Part shown: piece after piece, positions 30,674 to 44,725 of the stretch
Position numbering within the stretch: position 1 is the first letter of the stretch
Layout: each line of letters begins with the position of its first letter
Assembly (NCBI GenBank): GCA_003576905.1
Contig: QEVG01000007.1
Coordinates: forward strand, 1-64,000
Length of the DNA: 64,000 nucleotides
Direction: 5' to 3'
DNA from: Planctomycetota bacterium
GTDB lineage: Bacteria; Planctomycetota; Phycisphaerae; UBA1845; UTPLA1
The notes under the pieces: generated by a model
The model's input: only the letters and a program-made list of their open reading frames with translations
Told to the model about the DNA's origin: nothing
The model's database searches: none
Made by a program: the position numbers and the translations under genes

Positions 30674-31780
30674 TCACTGCCTGAGCAGAATCTCCGCGAT
30701 GCGCTGCCCGGCGCGGCCGTCGGTCAGTTCGCTTCGTCGACGCGGCCGGGAGACGTCGGCCATGACGGCGGAAAACGCCGCACGGATGGACGCCGACTCG
30801 GGTTTCACCAGCCGATTCGTGCCGATGTCGAGCGTGTACGGCCGTTCGGTCGTCTCGCGAAGGGTCATGCACGCGACACCAAGAATGGTCGTCTCCTCCT
30901 GCACGCCGCCCGAATCCGTCAGCACGAGGCGCGCATCGGCCATCAGCCGGAGAAAGTCCAGGTAGCCCATCGGCTCGACCGTCCGCAAGGCCGGCAAACC
31001 CGCCAGCCGCGCCGACAGGCCGAACGATGCAATCCGTCTCGCCGTGCGCGGATGGACGGGGAACACGACGGGCATCGCGGCCGCGACCGCCGCGACTCCG
31101 TCGAGAATTTCCGCAAGCGTCGCCGCATTATCGACGTTGCCAGGCCGGTGCAGCGTGAGAACCGCGTACCCTCGCGGCGCAAGACCCAACTCCTCCACCA
31201 CGCGCGACTGCCGGGCACGCGGCAGATGTTTCAGCAGCGTGTCGGCCATGGTGTCGCCGACGAGGTGACACCGATCCATTGGCGCGCCTTCGCGAGTGAG
31301 GTTCTCCATTCCCGCCGGCTCGGTCACGAAGAAGAGATCGCTCAGACGGTCGGTCAAGACGCGGTTGATTTCTTCGGGCATGGACCGGTCAAAGCTGCGC
31401 AGACCCGCTTCGACATGGGCGACACGCACATCCAGCTTCGAGGCGACCAGGGCGCAGGCGATGGTCGAGTTCACGTCGCCTACCACGAACACCCAGTCCG
31501 GGCGGCGCTCGATCAGCACCGGCTCGAACCGCTGCATGATGTCAGCCGTTTGTCTCGCGTGGCTGCCCTCGCCGCAGCCGAGGTTCACGTCCGGCTCCGG
31601 CAGGCTCAGCTCCCCGAAGAACAGCCGCGACATCTTCTCGTCGTAATGCTGTCCGGTATGCACGAGAAAGCGCCGGACGCGCCCGGTGGCGTCGAACGCA
31701 TCGACCAGCGAAGCGATCTTCATGAAATTGGGCCGCGCGCCGCAGACGAGAAGACAATGGACATGCCCGGTCGATGCCAT
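30674..31780 (-). CDS. wecB: UDP-N-acetylglucosamine 2-epimerase (non-hydrolysing)
   Basis: Interconverts UDP-GlcNAc and UDP-ManNAc, used for surface polysaccharides. 368 residues, normal for WecB. Signatures are CGARPNFMKIASL, HTGQHYDEKMS, VVGDVNST, HVEAGLRS and DSGGVQEETTILG. It sits with no other glycosyltransferase, but a UbiA-family prenyltransferase and a GT-C-like protein lie 5-7 kb away. Confidence 0.93.
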   Translation of the reverse strand: MASTGHVHCLLVCGARPNFMKIASLVDAFDATGRVRRFLVHTGQHYDEKMSRLFFGELSLPEPDVNLGCGEGSHARQTADIMQRFEPVLIERRPDWVFVVGDVNSTIACALVASKLDVRVAHVEAGLRSFDRSMPEEINRVLTDRLSDLFFVTEPAGMENLTREGAPMDRCHLVGDTMADTLLKHLPRARQSRVVEELGLAPRGYAVLTLHRPGNVDNAATLAEILDGVAAVAAAMPVVFPVHPRTARRIASFGLSARLAGLPALRTVEPMGYLDFLRLMADARLVLTDSGGVQEETTILGVACMTLRETTERPYTLDIGTNRLVKPESASIRAAFSAVMADVSRPRRRSELTDGRAGQRIAEILLRQ

Positions 31781-31839
31781 GGCGGGGTTTTAGCTCGCGG
31801 CGGCCGGAAGCGAAAGTTCGGCGCCTCTGCGAAGGTTGC

Positions 31840-32616
31840 TCACCGAAGAAACTCCGCAAACCACGCCGCCATGCCGTCCTCGATCCGGCGGCAGGTGAGG
31901 ACGTTTCGAAGCCCGTGATCGCTGGCGTCGACCGCCTCGAACTGCACGTGAACATCTGCCGCCAGAAGCGCCGCCTCGTACGCCCGGCCCTGCTCGATCG
32001 GCACCTGGCGATCTCCCGTACCGTGATAGATCAGCACCGGCCGCCCGAGCGCCGCCAGCGCGGCCGGCACATTTTCGTCAACCATTGAATCGAAGAACGC
32101 CTTGCCGAGCGGCAGGCCGTGATGATCGACCCAGCCCTTTTTTCGCAGGTACTCCCACGCCTCGGGGGGCATGTCCCGCGCCGCCAGAGCCTTTGGATCG
32201 GAGACCGGGGCGATAAACGCCAGGCACCGCAGTCCGCTGATGGAAGGCGCGACGCGCGCGGCGGTGTAAGCCCCGAAGCTGCTGCCGATCAGGCCGATCT
32301 TGAGGAAGTTCCCGCCCGCCATCTCATACGCCGCGGCGAGCACCGCCCGCAGGTCCTCGCAAAGGCTCGGCAGGGTCACGTCCTCAAAGCGGCCGTCGCT
32401 TTCGCCGCAGCCACGAAAGTCGAAACGCAGGGTGGCGATGCCCGCATCTTCCAGACGCCGGGCGATATGCACGAACCGATACGCCGAGCCGACCCGCGTG
32501 CCGGTCAGGCCGTGGCAGCAGATGACCATGGGAGCGGCGGACGTACCCCCGGCCGGCAGATGCAGACACGCGGCGAGCTTCTGCCGGCCGACCGGGATTT
32601 CAAGATAACGCTGCAT
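31840..32616 (-). CDS. Alpha/beta hydrolase
   Basis: 258 residues from ATG 32616, preferred because GGAG is 8 bases upstream; an in-frame ATG at 32634 is possible. Nucleophile elbow GSSFGAY, with an acidic residue and His near the C-terminus (DHGLRNV). The CHGLTGTRVGSAYRF segment and RFDFRGCGESDG are typical of small prolyl-peptidase or serine-hydrolase families. Substrate unknown. It follows wecB after a 59-base gap. Confidence 0.85.
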   Translation of the reverse strand: MQRYLEIPVGRQKLAACLHLPAGGTSAAPMVICCHGLTGTRVGSAYRFVHIARRLEDAGIATLRFDFRGCGESDGRFEDVTLPSLCEDLRAVLAAAYEMAGGNFLKIGLIGSSFGAYTAARVAPSISGLRCLAFIAPVSDPKALAARDMPPEAWEYLRKKGWVDHHGLPLGKAFFDSMVDENVPAALAALGRPVLIYHGTGDRQVPIEQGRAYEAALLAADVHVQFEAVDASDHGLRNVLTCRRIEDGMAAWFAEFLR

Positions 32617-32697
32617 GAGGCCTGCTCCGGGCATGAAGCATACGGCGGCGGCGTACGGGTCTCAAATCAGCGCGGATGTGCCCGCGATCTCGCGCGC

Positions 32698-32739
32698 AAA
32701 AAAAATAACCCCGCAAGACTCTCTAGAAGTCTTGCGGGG
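32698..32739 (-). terminator. Strong rho-independent terminator after ligA
   Basis: A perfect 12-bp stem (CCCCGCAAGACT / AGTCTTGCGGGG; 32709-32720 with 32728-32739) has a 7-base loop and runs on the minus strand into TTATTTTTTTT. It lies about 150 bases past the ligA stop. The inverted stem also stops plus-strand reading only weakly, because no T-run is on that side. Confidence 0.85.
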
Positions 32740-32888
32740 CTGTTGAAAGGGACACGACAGCTACATCCAATTGATATGCCCGGCGGGACCGGGGAGTCAA
32801 ACGCATCCCGTGAAATTCTTGGGGGCGGGCGGAGGGTCCCGGAAAATCGCGTCGGCGGAGGCGAGTCGCGACGGGGGAGGCGAATCGA

Positions 32889-37498
<4,610 letters not shown>

Positions 37499-37819
37499 GC
37501 AGGCTCCCCGCGGGCCGCGGGCTTGGCCATCCGCCGGCGGCGCGAGAGCAAAGCGTAAGCGACGGCGAGGCGAATCGGTAGCGCGAGCGGCAGGCGCGGA
37601 GGAAAAGGCCGGCGTCCGCCCTTGTCGAGATGGGCCGACGCGAAAACGATGCGGGATTACAAGAGAGTCATTGGCGCGCGCCACACCCAACCACGAGAAT
37701 GAAATGCCATTCGCCGGACACCCGGCGGATCACGAGCTGGCGGGACGGAACCGTCCTTGCGTCCCGGGAGCCGACGCGGACGCAGCGTGCAATAGCCGGC
37801 GATTGACGCGTCTTGCGAA

Positions 37820-38764
37820 CTACCTGGGGAGTTTCATATCGGCATGGGGCTGGCCCGGATACCGCAGCGGCGGCAGGTACTTTTCCAGCTTGTCGCCGTA
37901 GAGCACCAGGGCAAGGGTCAGGATCGTCCATGCGATGGCCGTCACGAGAAACGGGCGGTCCTTGATGAGCACGTCGGTCGGCCCGGTGCGCTCGCCTTCC
38001 TCGATCACCACGGCGTAGCGGAAAATGGCGTAGAAGACGAGCGGCGTGGTGAAGACGAGCGAATGAAACGACGTGCTCGGGTCCAGCGTGTACAGCAGAA
38101 ACGTCACGACGGCGATGCCGCCGCTGGTGGCCAGGAGCTGCGTGAGCAGGCCGGGGTTGTACCGCGCGAGGGTCTTGCGATGAGCCTCCGCCCGGGCGCT
38201 TGACGCCAGCACGGCCAGTTCGCACCTCCGCTTGCCGAAGCCAAGAAACAGGCAAAGCGTGAAGGTGCATATGATCATCCAGGCCGAGACTTCGACCTGA
38301 ATCGCCTGGGCCCCGGCCAGCGCCCGAAGGACAAAGCCGACCGAGATGAGAATCACGTCGAGCAGGACCTGGTACTTGCCCCACATTGAGTAAACCAGGT
38401 TCAGACCGAGAAACGTTCCGACCGTCAGGGCGAAGCCCGGCGACATGCGCACTGACCACGCCATGCCGATGATGGCCAGGAGAAAGGAGATGGCCCCCGC
38501 CGTCGCGGGAGACAACGCACCGCTTGCAACCGGGCGATGCTGCTTGGTCGGGTGCAAGGCGTCTTCGCGGTAGTCGCGCAGGTCATTGAAGGCGTAAACG
38601 GCCCCGGACACGAGGCAGAAGATGGCGAACGCCGAGGCAGATTCAACAATGGCCTCCGGCTCGCTCCGCCGCGCGCCGAACACCAGCGCCGGGAAGACGA
38701 AGATGTTCTTGATCCACTGCGCCGGGCGCAGCAGTGTGACGGCGGCCACGAGCGTTCGGATCAA
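37820..38764 (-). CDS. UbiA-family prenyltransferase, decaprenyl-phosphate phosphoribosyltransferase-like
   Basis: Polytopic membrane enzyme of 314 residues from TTG 38764. GGAGG at 38772-38776 is well placed for that TTG; a GTG at 38779 would add five residues. The key motif NDLRDYREDALHPTKQHRPV (start near residue 60) carries the NDxxDxxxD metal site. The opening RPAQWIKNIFVFPAL matches DPPR-synthase-type proteins more than MqnP or UbiA proper. In that family it moves phosphoribose onto polyprenyl phosphate for arabinose-type donors. Quinone prenyltransfer is an alternative. Confidence 0.8.
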   Translation of the reverse strand: MIRTLVAAVTLLRPAQWIKNIFVFPALVFGARRSEPEAIVESASAFAIFCLVSGAVYAFNDLRDYREDALHPTKQHRPVASGALSPATAGAISFLLAIIGMAWSVRMSPGFALTVGTFLGLNLVYSMWGKYQVLLDVILISVGFVLRALAGAQAIQVEVSAWMIICTFTLCLFLGFGKRRCELAVLASSARAEAHRKTLARYNPGLLTQLLATSGGIAVVTFLLYTLDPSTSFHSLVFTTPLVFYAIFRYAVVIEEGERTGPTDVLIKDRPFLVTAIAWTILTLALVLYGDKLEKYLPPLRYPGQPHADMKLPR

Positions 38765-38900
38765 GCCGGCTACCTCCACGAAAACGGCATGGCCGTAACG
38801 TACGCAGGGCCGGGCGGGGCGTCAAACGCGATTCACGCGGAGCATTGGCGTGCGGGCGCGGCGTCCTCTGCCGTCGAACAAACGTCCTTCGAATCGGCCG

Positions 38901-39524
38901 TCAACCGGGACGCTCTTCCGGCAGCGGCTCCAGCTTGAGCGAGCCCTCGTCGTCGGCGACAGGCGACGGCTCAATCCTCGGCCGCCGGTCCGGATCGGGC
39001 AGCGCGGGTACCGCGAGGCTAACCGGTCCGCGGCCGATCCGCCGGGCGCGAACTCCCGCGACAACTTCTCGTCCCGGCCGACAGCGCACCGGGCGTCGAT
39101 CCTCGATGCGCAGCTTTCGGTCGAGTTGAAGCCCGATGAGGTAAAGCCCTGACTCCTGCGGAACACAGCGCCTGACGACGAAAGTGACGTGAACGGGAAG
39201 GTCGCAGACGGAGCGGTAGGAGACGGCGCCCTTGACGCCGGGCTTGAGGGGGCGGTCGTACTTGATCGCCATGCCCCCGGCGGAAATGTCAACCAGCGGG
39301 CACTCGGCCTGATCGATCTGGCCGGGCCGGGCCTCGGGCGCAAACAGAACATGGCAGCCCTCGTGACTCTTGCGCGGACTGGTGCGCCGGCCCCGAACGG
39401 CGGTCGCCGAACCGTCGCAGGCCGGTACCGGCCGGAGCGCGGAGGCCGACGGCTCCGACTCGTCGAGCGGAATGCGTTCATCCGTCGGCTTCGGTACCGA
39501 CCTGTCGTAAGGAGTATCCGCCAA
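38901..39524 (-). CDS. PilZ-domain protein, putative c-di-GMP receptor
   Basis: 207 residues with one PilZ domain (about 45-145). It shows RRTSPRKSHEG (the basic RxxxR part) and VDISAGGMAI, matching D/NxSxxG. The flanks are Pro/Asp/Glu-rich and likely disordered. The start is TTG at 39524. It could report c-di-GMP to the pilus motors at 0.6-9 kb, two of which carry the MshEN-type domain; that link is inferred from gene content. Confidence 0.82.
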   Translation of the reverse strand: MADTPYDRSVPKPTDERIPLDESEPSASALRPVPACDGSATAVRGRRTSPRKSHEGCHVLFAPEARPGQIDQAECPLVDISAGGMAIKYDRPLKPGVKGAVSYRSVCDLPVHVTFVVRRCVPQESGLYLIGLQLDRKLRIEDRRPVRCRPGREVVAGVRARRIGRGPVSLAVPALPDPDRRPRIEPSPVADDEGSLKLEPLPEERPG

Positions 39525-39777
39525 CGGTCCGGTCCCCCGTTCCGCGATTCCGCGCCGGGCGCGGCGGTCGCGAGCGCCGGCCCGCGGCGTCCGTATCGGC
39601 GCGGGAAGTCTTGCACTTGGGCTTGGGCCGCGCCGGTCCTAGAAGAGGGCCGCCGGGCCGGGGCGGGCGATGGTCCGTTATCTGCATTCCGGACGGCATG
39701 GACGGCCGGCGTCGGCTAGGATGTACAACCCTTGGCGGCTCGAGCAGCTTTCAAGGCTTTCAACATAGGAGAGGCCC

Positions 39778-41370
39778 TTGGCATATTCCGATCTGCGATC
39801 GTTCATTGACGCGCTGGAGAAGGCGGGCCAACTGCGACGCGTCCGCGCGGAGGTCGATCCGGAGCTGGAGATTACGGAGATCGCCGACCGGGTCAGCAAG
39901 TCGCTCGCGCCGGAAGGACTCGCGGGCGCGCCAGCGACCGACCCGGTACACGGCGGCCTGGGCGGCCGCGCGCTTCTTTTCGAGCGGGTGCGCGGTAGCC
40001 GCGTGCCGGTGGCGATCAATCTGTTCGGCAGCTACGCGCGCATGCGCATGGCGCTGGGCTGCGAGGATTTCGAGTCGCTGGCCGCGAAGGTGCAGAAGCT
40101 GATAAAGCCGGAGCCGCCGACCAGCTTTCTTGAGAAGATGAAGATGCTGCCGGAACTGGCGAAGATCGCCGGCTACGCACCGAAACAGGTCAAACGCGGT
40201 ATCTGCCAAGAGGTCGTGCACACGACGGATGCCGATCTCTTTGCACTCCCGATCATCAAGTGCTGGCCGTACGACGGCGGCGCCGACGAAGACGTCATCG
40301 TCGGAAGAGAACCGCGGACGCCAACCGCCGCCGAAAAGCCGCCCGGCAGCGCCCAGGGACCGGTCGGGCGGTTCATCACCCTTGCGGGAATCTACACGAC
40401 CGCGCCGGACGGTTCGGAGCCGAACATCGGGATGTATCGCATCCAGGTCACTGGTCCGAAGTCGGCGATTTTTCATTGTCACGTGCACCACGACGGCGCG
40501 CGGCACCATCGCATGTGGGCCGCCCAGGGCAAGGACATGCCTGTCGCGATCGTGCTGGGCGGCGAAAGCGTTCTTCCTTATGCGGCGACGTGCCCGCTGC
40601 CGCCGAACGTCAGCGAACTGCTCTTCGCCGGATTTCTCAACGACGGGGGAATCCCGCTCGTGCCGGCGAAGACGATTTCGCTCAATGTTCCAGCAAACGC
40701 GGAGATCGTCATCGAGGGTTTCGTCTCCGCCACGGAGACGGTCCGCGAGGGGCCTTTCGGCGACCACACGGGCTTTTACAGCCTCGCGGACATGTGCCAC
40801 GCGATCCGAGTGACCGCAATCACTCATCGCGAGAGCTCGATTTATCCGACCACGATCGTGGGCCTGCCACCGATGGAAGACTATTACATGGGCAAGGCGA
40901 CGGAGCGCGTATTCCTGCCGTTGCTGCAGATGCTCATTCCCGACATCATCGACTACAACCTCCCGCGCTGGGGCGCGTTTCACAATTTCTGTTTCGTGAA
41001 GATCCGAAAGGAGTATCCCCTCCAGGCGCGCAAGGTGGCCAGCAGCATCTGGGGCGCGGGGCAGATGATGTTCAGCAAGTTCATCGTGATCGTGGATGAA
41101 GACGTGGATGTCCACGACGAGCAGGCCGTGATGTTCGCGGTCGGCGCAAACGTCGATCCGCGCCGCGATACGTTTCTTGTCGATGGGCCGCAGGATATCC
41201 TCGATCATGCCGCGCCCTATCTCGCGGCCGGGAGCAAGATGGGCATCGACGCCACGCGAAAAATCCCCGGCGAAGGGATCGTCCGCGACTGGCCGCGGCG
41301 GCTTGAGATGAGTGAGGCCGTCCGCCGCCTGGTGGACGCCCGCTGGAACGAGTACGGAATCGACCGATGA
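39778..41370 (+). CDS. ubiD: UbiD-family prenylated-flavin decarboxylase
   Basis: Reversible decarboxylase that needs prenyl-FMN made by UbiX, whose gene lies in the same cluster. 530 residues, within the UbiD range. It begins with TTG at 39778, with AGGAGAGG just upstream. Conserved parts include DLRSFIDALEKAGQLRRV near the start, ALGGESVLPYA-like glycine loops, VREGPFGDHTGFYS and PTTIVGLPPMEDYYMGKA. A role in ubiquinone or menaquinone (futalosine-type) aromatic acid decarboxylation is inferred from ubiE and ubiX nearby. Confidence 0.9.
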   Translation: MAYSDLRSFIDALEKAGQLRRVRAEVDPELEITEIADRVSKSLAPEGLAGAPATDPVHGGLGGRALLFERVRGSRVPVAINLFGSYARMRMALGCEDFESLAAKVQKLIKPEPPTSFLEKMKMLPELAKIAGYAPKQVKRGICQEVVHTTDADLFALPIIKCWPYDGGADEDVIVGREPRTPTAAEKPPGSAQGPVGRFITLAGIYTTAPDGSEPNIGMYRIQVTGPKSAIFHCHVHHDGARHHRMWAAQGKDMPVAIVLGGESVLPYAATCPLPPNVSELLFAGFLNDGGIPLVPAKTISLNVPANAEIVIEGFVSATETVREGPFGDHTGFYSLADMCHAIRVTAITHRESSIYPTTIVGLPPMEDYYMGKATERVFLPLLQMLIPDIIDYNLPRWGAFHNFCFVKIRKEYPLQARKVASSIWGAGQMMFSKFIVIVDEDVDVHDEQAVMFAVGANVDPRRDTFLVDGPQDILDHAAPYLAAGSKMGIDATRKIPGEGIVRDWPRRLEMSEAVRRLVDARWNEYGIDR

Positions 41371-41969
41371 ACTCGGAGCCGAATCACCGCCAGGCCCGGA
41401 GCGAATCCGCCCCGCGCGCGAACCCGAACGTCCCGCGCATCGAGCTCGAACCTTCGACCGCCCTGCCGCCGCCCGAAAAGTATGTCGCGGCGCCGCAACC
41501 CGGTGACGACGCCGCTGCTTCCCACGCGTACGCCCTTCCCGGTCGCCCGCTCCACCTGTGTCCTTCCTGCGACTACAACCTGACGGGCCTGACCGCGCGG
41601 CGCTGCCCGGAATGCGGCCAGCCTTTCACCCCGCACGAAGCCCGCATGCGGGGGTTCGAGACCTCCGAGCCGATGAAGGAGCTTGCACGGCGCCTGACTT
41701 GGGGAAAGACGGTTGTCATCACGAGCTGGACGCTGATCGTGATCGCGTTCTACTGCTCGAATTCGTTTCGCATCACCCTGTCGCCCTTCAGTGTCTCCGT
41801 CCTTACGTGGACCAGTTTGACGAGCACGGGGTTCTTCATGCTCACCCTCACGATCTCGATGCTGATCATCGCCACGATCATCCGGGCATTCTTTGAGATC
41901 TCCTGGACCTACGTACTCCTCACCATCGGGGTCACTCTCTCCATCATCGCTACGCTGTTCATACTCTGA
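41367..41969 (+). CDS. Zinc-ribbon membrane protein, unknown function
   Basis: 200 residues. A disordered N-terminus precedes a zinc ribbon CPSCDYNLTGLTARRCPECG (about 68-87), and three hydrophobic segments fill the C-terminal half. The ATG overlaps the ubiD stop (ATGA), so translation is coupled. Such zinc-ribbon/transmembrane proteins are common in planctomycetes; the function is unknown. Confidence 0.8.
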   Translation: MNSEPNHRQARSESAPRANPNVPRIELEPSTALPPPEKYVAAPQPGDDAAASHAYALPGRPLHLCPSCDYNLTGLTARRCPECGQPFTPHEARMRGFETSEPMKELARRLTWGKTVVITSWTLIVIAFYCSNSFRITLSPFSVSVLTWTSLTSTGFFMLTLTISMLIIATIIRAFFEISWTYVLLTIGVTLSIIATLFIL

Positions 41970-42050
41970 TCTCAGAACGACCGGCGGCTGGCGACCGGTT
42001 TCACTGTTTTCGGCGCGGTTGGCGCGCGGTGCCGCCGCCGGCGCTTTCGC

Positions 42051-42056
42051 TACAAT
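42051..42056 (+). promoter_or_regulatory. -10 box (TACAAT) 8 bases before ubiE
   Basis: TACAAT lies so close to the ATG at 42065 that a transcript would have only a very short leader or none. No strong ribosome-binding site is present, which supports leaderless translation. Confidence 0.45.
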
Positions 42057-42064
42057 ACTCCCGC

Positions 42065-42829
42065 ATGACCGGGACACCGACCGAAAAGCTGGTATGGGAC
42101 GACGCGCGACTGGCCGATCCGCACCGCCAGGAGGACAAGGCCCGGCGCGTCCGTGCGATGTTCGACGAAATCGCTCCGACCTATGAACGCGTGAACCGGG
42201 TGATGTCGGCCGGGCGCGACGCATACTGGCGACGAAGGGCCGTCGATCTGGCACGTATCGCGCCCGATGACCGCGTGATCGATCTGGCATGCGGCACGGG
42301 TGATTTTGCCCGCGCGTTTTGGGCGGCGCGGCCGGCCCGCGTCGTGGGCTGCGACTTTGCCGAACGGATGCTGGCCCTGGCCGCGCGGCGTCCGTCCCCC
42401 GCGGCGCCGGCAAAAACAATTTCCTGGTGTCGGGCCGACGCACTGAATCTCCCCTTCGCCGACGGCTCGTTTACGGTGGCGAGCTGCGCTTTCGGTGTTC
42501 GCAACTGGCAGGACCTCGCCCGGGGCCTGAGTGAAATGCACCGCGTTCTCCGGCCCGGCGGTCGCGCGGTGATTCTCGAGTTCTCCGTGCCGTCGACGCC
42601 CGTGATCGGCGGTTTGTACCTGTTCTACTTTCGGCGGGTACTTCCCCGGCTGGCGACGTGGATCAGCGGCGATCGGACCGGGGCGTATCGCTATCTGCCG
42701 GCGTCGGTGTCCTCGTTCATCGATGAGAGCGGCATGGCTTCGGCGCTTTCCTCCGCAGGCTTCGGCGCGGTAGAGCACCATCGGCTGACGCTTGGAGTCG
42801 TCAGCGTCCATATCGCCAGGAAGACGTAA
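42065..42829 (+). CDS. ubiE: UbiE/MenG-type quinone C-methyltransferase
   Basis: S-adenosylmethionine methyltransferase that adds the ring methyl in menaquinone or ubiquinone. 254 residues. The SAM motif is VIDLACGTGDFA (about 76-87), with MFDEIAPTYERVNRVMSAGRD near the N-terminus and YRYLPASVSSF near the C-terminus. Start ATG 42065 is chosen by the nearby -10 box and family fit. The TAA is immediately followed by the next ATG. Confidence 0.92.
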   Translation: MTGTPTEKLVWDDARLADPHRQEDKARRVRAMFDEIAPTYERVNRVMSAGRDAYWRRRAVDLARIAPDDRVIDLACGTGDFARAFWAARPARVVGCDFAERMLALAARRPSPAAPAKTISWCRADALNLPFADGSFTVASCAFGVRNWQDLARGLSEMHRVLRPGGRAVILEFSVPSTPVIGGLYLFYFRRVLPRLATWISGDRTGAYRYLPASVSSFIDESGMASALSSAGFGAVEHHRLTLGVVSVHIARKT

Positions 42830-44692
42830 ATGGCCGACGTCGTTGCCAGCACGGGGCTTGCCGATTCGTCGACGCAAATCGTCGACGTCTGGTCACGAAC
42901 CGCCCCGAAGTACCGGCTTCGTGCCGTGCTCATGCTGCTGCTGCTCGCCCTGCTTTTTGCGGGACTCTGCTGCTTTACCTTCTGGCTGCGGACCGGCGTC
43001 TATCTTCCCTGGGAATACGCCGGATATGCGCGGCTCATGCAGTATTCGTTCAACCCCAGCGGCCCCGATCAGATCACCCTGTCGCAGTTTCTGTCAACGC
43101 CCATCAGCGTGGAGATCGTTCCGATCCACAGCGTCATCGTGGGGCTGCTTTTCGCCTCCATCTGCTCCGTGCCGATCCTCGTGGCGATCCTGTACCGGTT
43201 TCCTTCTTCGATCATTTTCGCCGCGATGGTGTGCTTCCTCGCCGCGATGCCATGGCTAGGGCTGACCGTGCTCGCCGGATGTGCGCTGGCCTCCTGGCCG
43301 CGATTTCGCTTTTCCTTCCGCTTCGCTTCGGCCCTGATGGGCCTGATGCCCGTCGGCATCTATTTCATCTCGGCATCGTGGGAGCCGGCGGGCAGTCCGC
43401 AGCCCATTCAGAACCGCGCCCTGATGTACGCACCGTGGGTACTGGCCATTCTCTCGTCCTGTGTCATCTGCGCCGTCGCGCTGGCCGTCGCCAAGCTGAT
43501 CAACTATCGCCCCGGAGGCGTGGCCCCGGTCCTGGCCCTTGTCTTCGCCATCCCGATGTACCTTTTCCACACCCAGGTCGGCCGCGACGAACTGGAGTTT
43601 CGCCTGCTGGAACAGGAGATCGGCCCGAAGAGTGCCGGCCTGTTCGCATCTGTAGATGTCGCCGCACTGGCACATCGGGAGGCGACGCGCATCTGGAGCG
43701 GCACCTCGGGGCTCTCCTACGATGCGATCTACCGGCGGCTCCTCGAAGAGGAGGAAGGGCAGGCCCTCATCAAGACGGAGACCGATCGCGCTGTTGCCGT
43801 CCTTCGCTGTGACTCATTCCTCGAGCACTTCCCCTCGTCGCGCTACGCGTCCGCCGTGCTCTTTCTCAAGGCCCAGGCTCTCGACCAGCGCGTCCAGCGC
43901 GCCGCCCTCGTCTCCGAACACCGCATCGAGTTCCACAACGACATGCCCAGCCGGGCCTCGCGCACCAGCTGGCAGGCAATCGTGGAGAGCTTTCCGGACA
44001 GCCCGCTCGCCGCGATGGGCCTGTCCAAGCTCGCCCTTCTCGACGCCCGGGCCGGTCGCATCGACGAAGCCATCGGTCGCCTGACGACCCTGATCGACCG
44101 TTTCGACGTGTCCCGGGCGACCACCCAGCCGTCGGGCGGTCAGGCACCCCGGCAATCGGTGTTTCAAAAGGCCGATCCGGTCGCCGGCCTTGGTGTAAAC
44201 GCGAAAATCGTCGTAAGCCACGCGCGGCGGCTCCGCGAGATGCTCACCGCCTGCCGCGCAGACGCCCCCCGGCACTATGACCAAATCTTCGTCGTTCCCA
44301 CCAACGATCCATCGCCGATGCGCCACCCTGCCCAACTGCTCCTGTGTCTCGACGATACCGATCCATGCTATCGTGCGAATCTCGGAGCGCTCGCCGACGC
44401 CTTCCCAGCCACGAACACGGCCGACTACATTCGCATTCGGCTCGAGCTCATGCAGCCTGCGATCAGCCTGCGAATTCAAAAGTTCCGCCAGGCGGCTGTT
44501 GACCTCCGGGGCCGGCCCGCCGGCGCCGAGGCGATGTTCCGCCTCGCCGAAGTCCTCCAGGAAGACTCGCTCACCAGCGAAGCCCGCGCCGTCCTTGCCG
44601 ACCTGATCGAAGCCTACGCGGAGAGTTGCTGGGCGGCGGAAGCCGGGCATCGGCTCTCGTCGCTCTCGATGATCGATCGCGTTACAAACTGA
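42830..44692 (+). CDS. Large membrane protein with helical C-terminal domain, unknown
   Basis: 620 residues. Roughly six hydrophobic segments lie in the first 240 residues. A long soluble region (about 240-620) follows, built from amphipathic helices with recurring FPSSxYAxAxLxKAxxL and DSPLAAMGLSKLALLDAR patterns, TPR-like in spacing. No known family. It starts one base after the ubiE stop (TAA-ATG), with AGGAAGA upstream. It lies between ubiE and ubiX, so a role near quinone synthesis is possible. Confidence 0.8.
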   Translation: MADVVASTGLADSSTQIVDVWSRTAPKYRLRAVLMLLLLALLFAGLCCFTFWLRTGVYLPWEYAGYARLMQYSFNPSGPDQITLSQFLSTPISVEIVPIHSVIVGLLFASICSVPILVAILYRFPSSIIFAAMVCFLAAMPWLGLTVLAGCALASWPRFRFSFRFASALMGLMPVGIYFISASWEPAGSPQPIQNRALMYAPWVLAILSSCVICAVALAVAKLINYRPGGVAPVLALVFAIPMYLFHTQVGRDELEFRLLEQEIGPKSAGLFASVDVAALAHREATRIWSGTSGLSYDAIYRRLLEEEEGQALIKTETDRAVAVLRCDSFLEHFPSSRYASAVLFLKAQALDQRVQRAALVSEHRIEFHNDMPSRASRTSWQAIVESFPDSPLAAMGLSKLALLDARAGRIDEAIGRLTTLIDRFDVSRATTQPSGGQAPRQSVFQKADPVAGLGVNAKIVVSHARRLREMLTACRADAPRHYDQIFVVPTNDPSPMRHPAQLLLCLDDTDPCYRANLGALADAFPATNTADYIRIRLELMQPAISLRIQKFRQAAVDLRGRPAGAEAMFRLAEVLQEDSLTSEARAVLADLIEAYAESCWAAEAGHRLSSLSMIDRVTN

Positions 44693-44725
44693 CGGCCTGC
44701 CGCGCGCGCAGACAGGAATCGCATC

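Noticed and set aside
37820-38764. UbiA-family gene considered as MqnP, completing the futalosine pathway
   Set aside because: The RPAQWIKNIFVFP opening and NDLRDYREDALHP motif fit DPPR-synthase-like proteins better; left as an alternative only.
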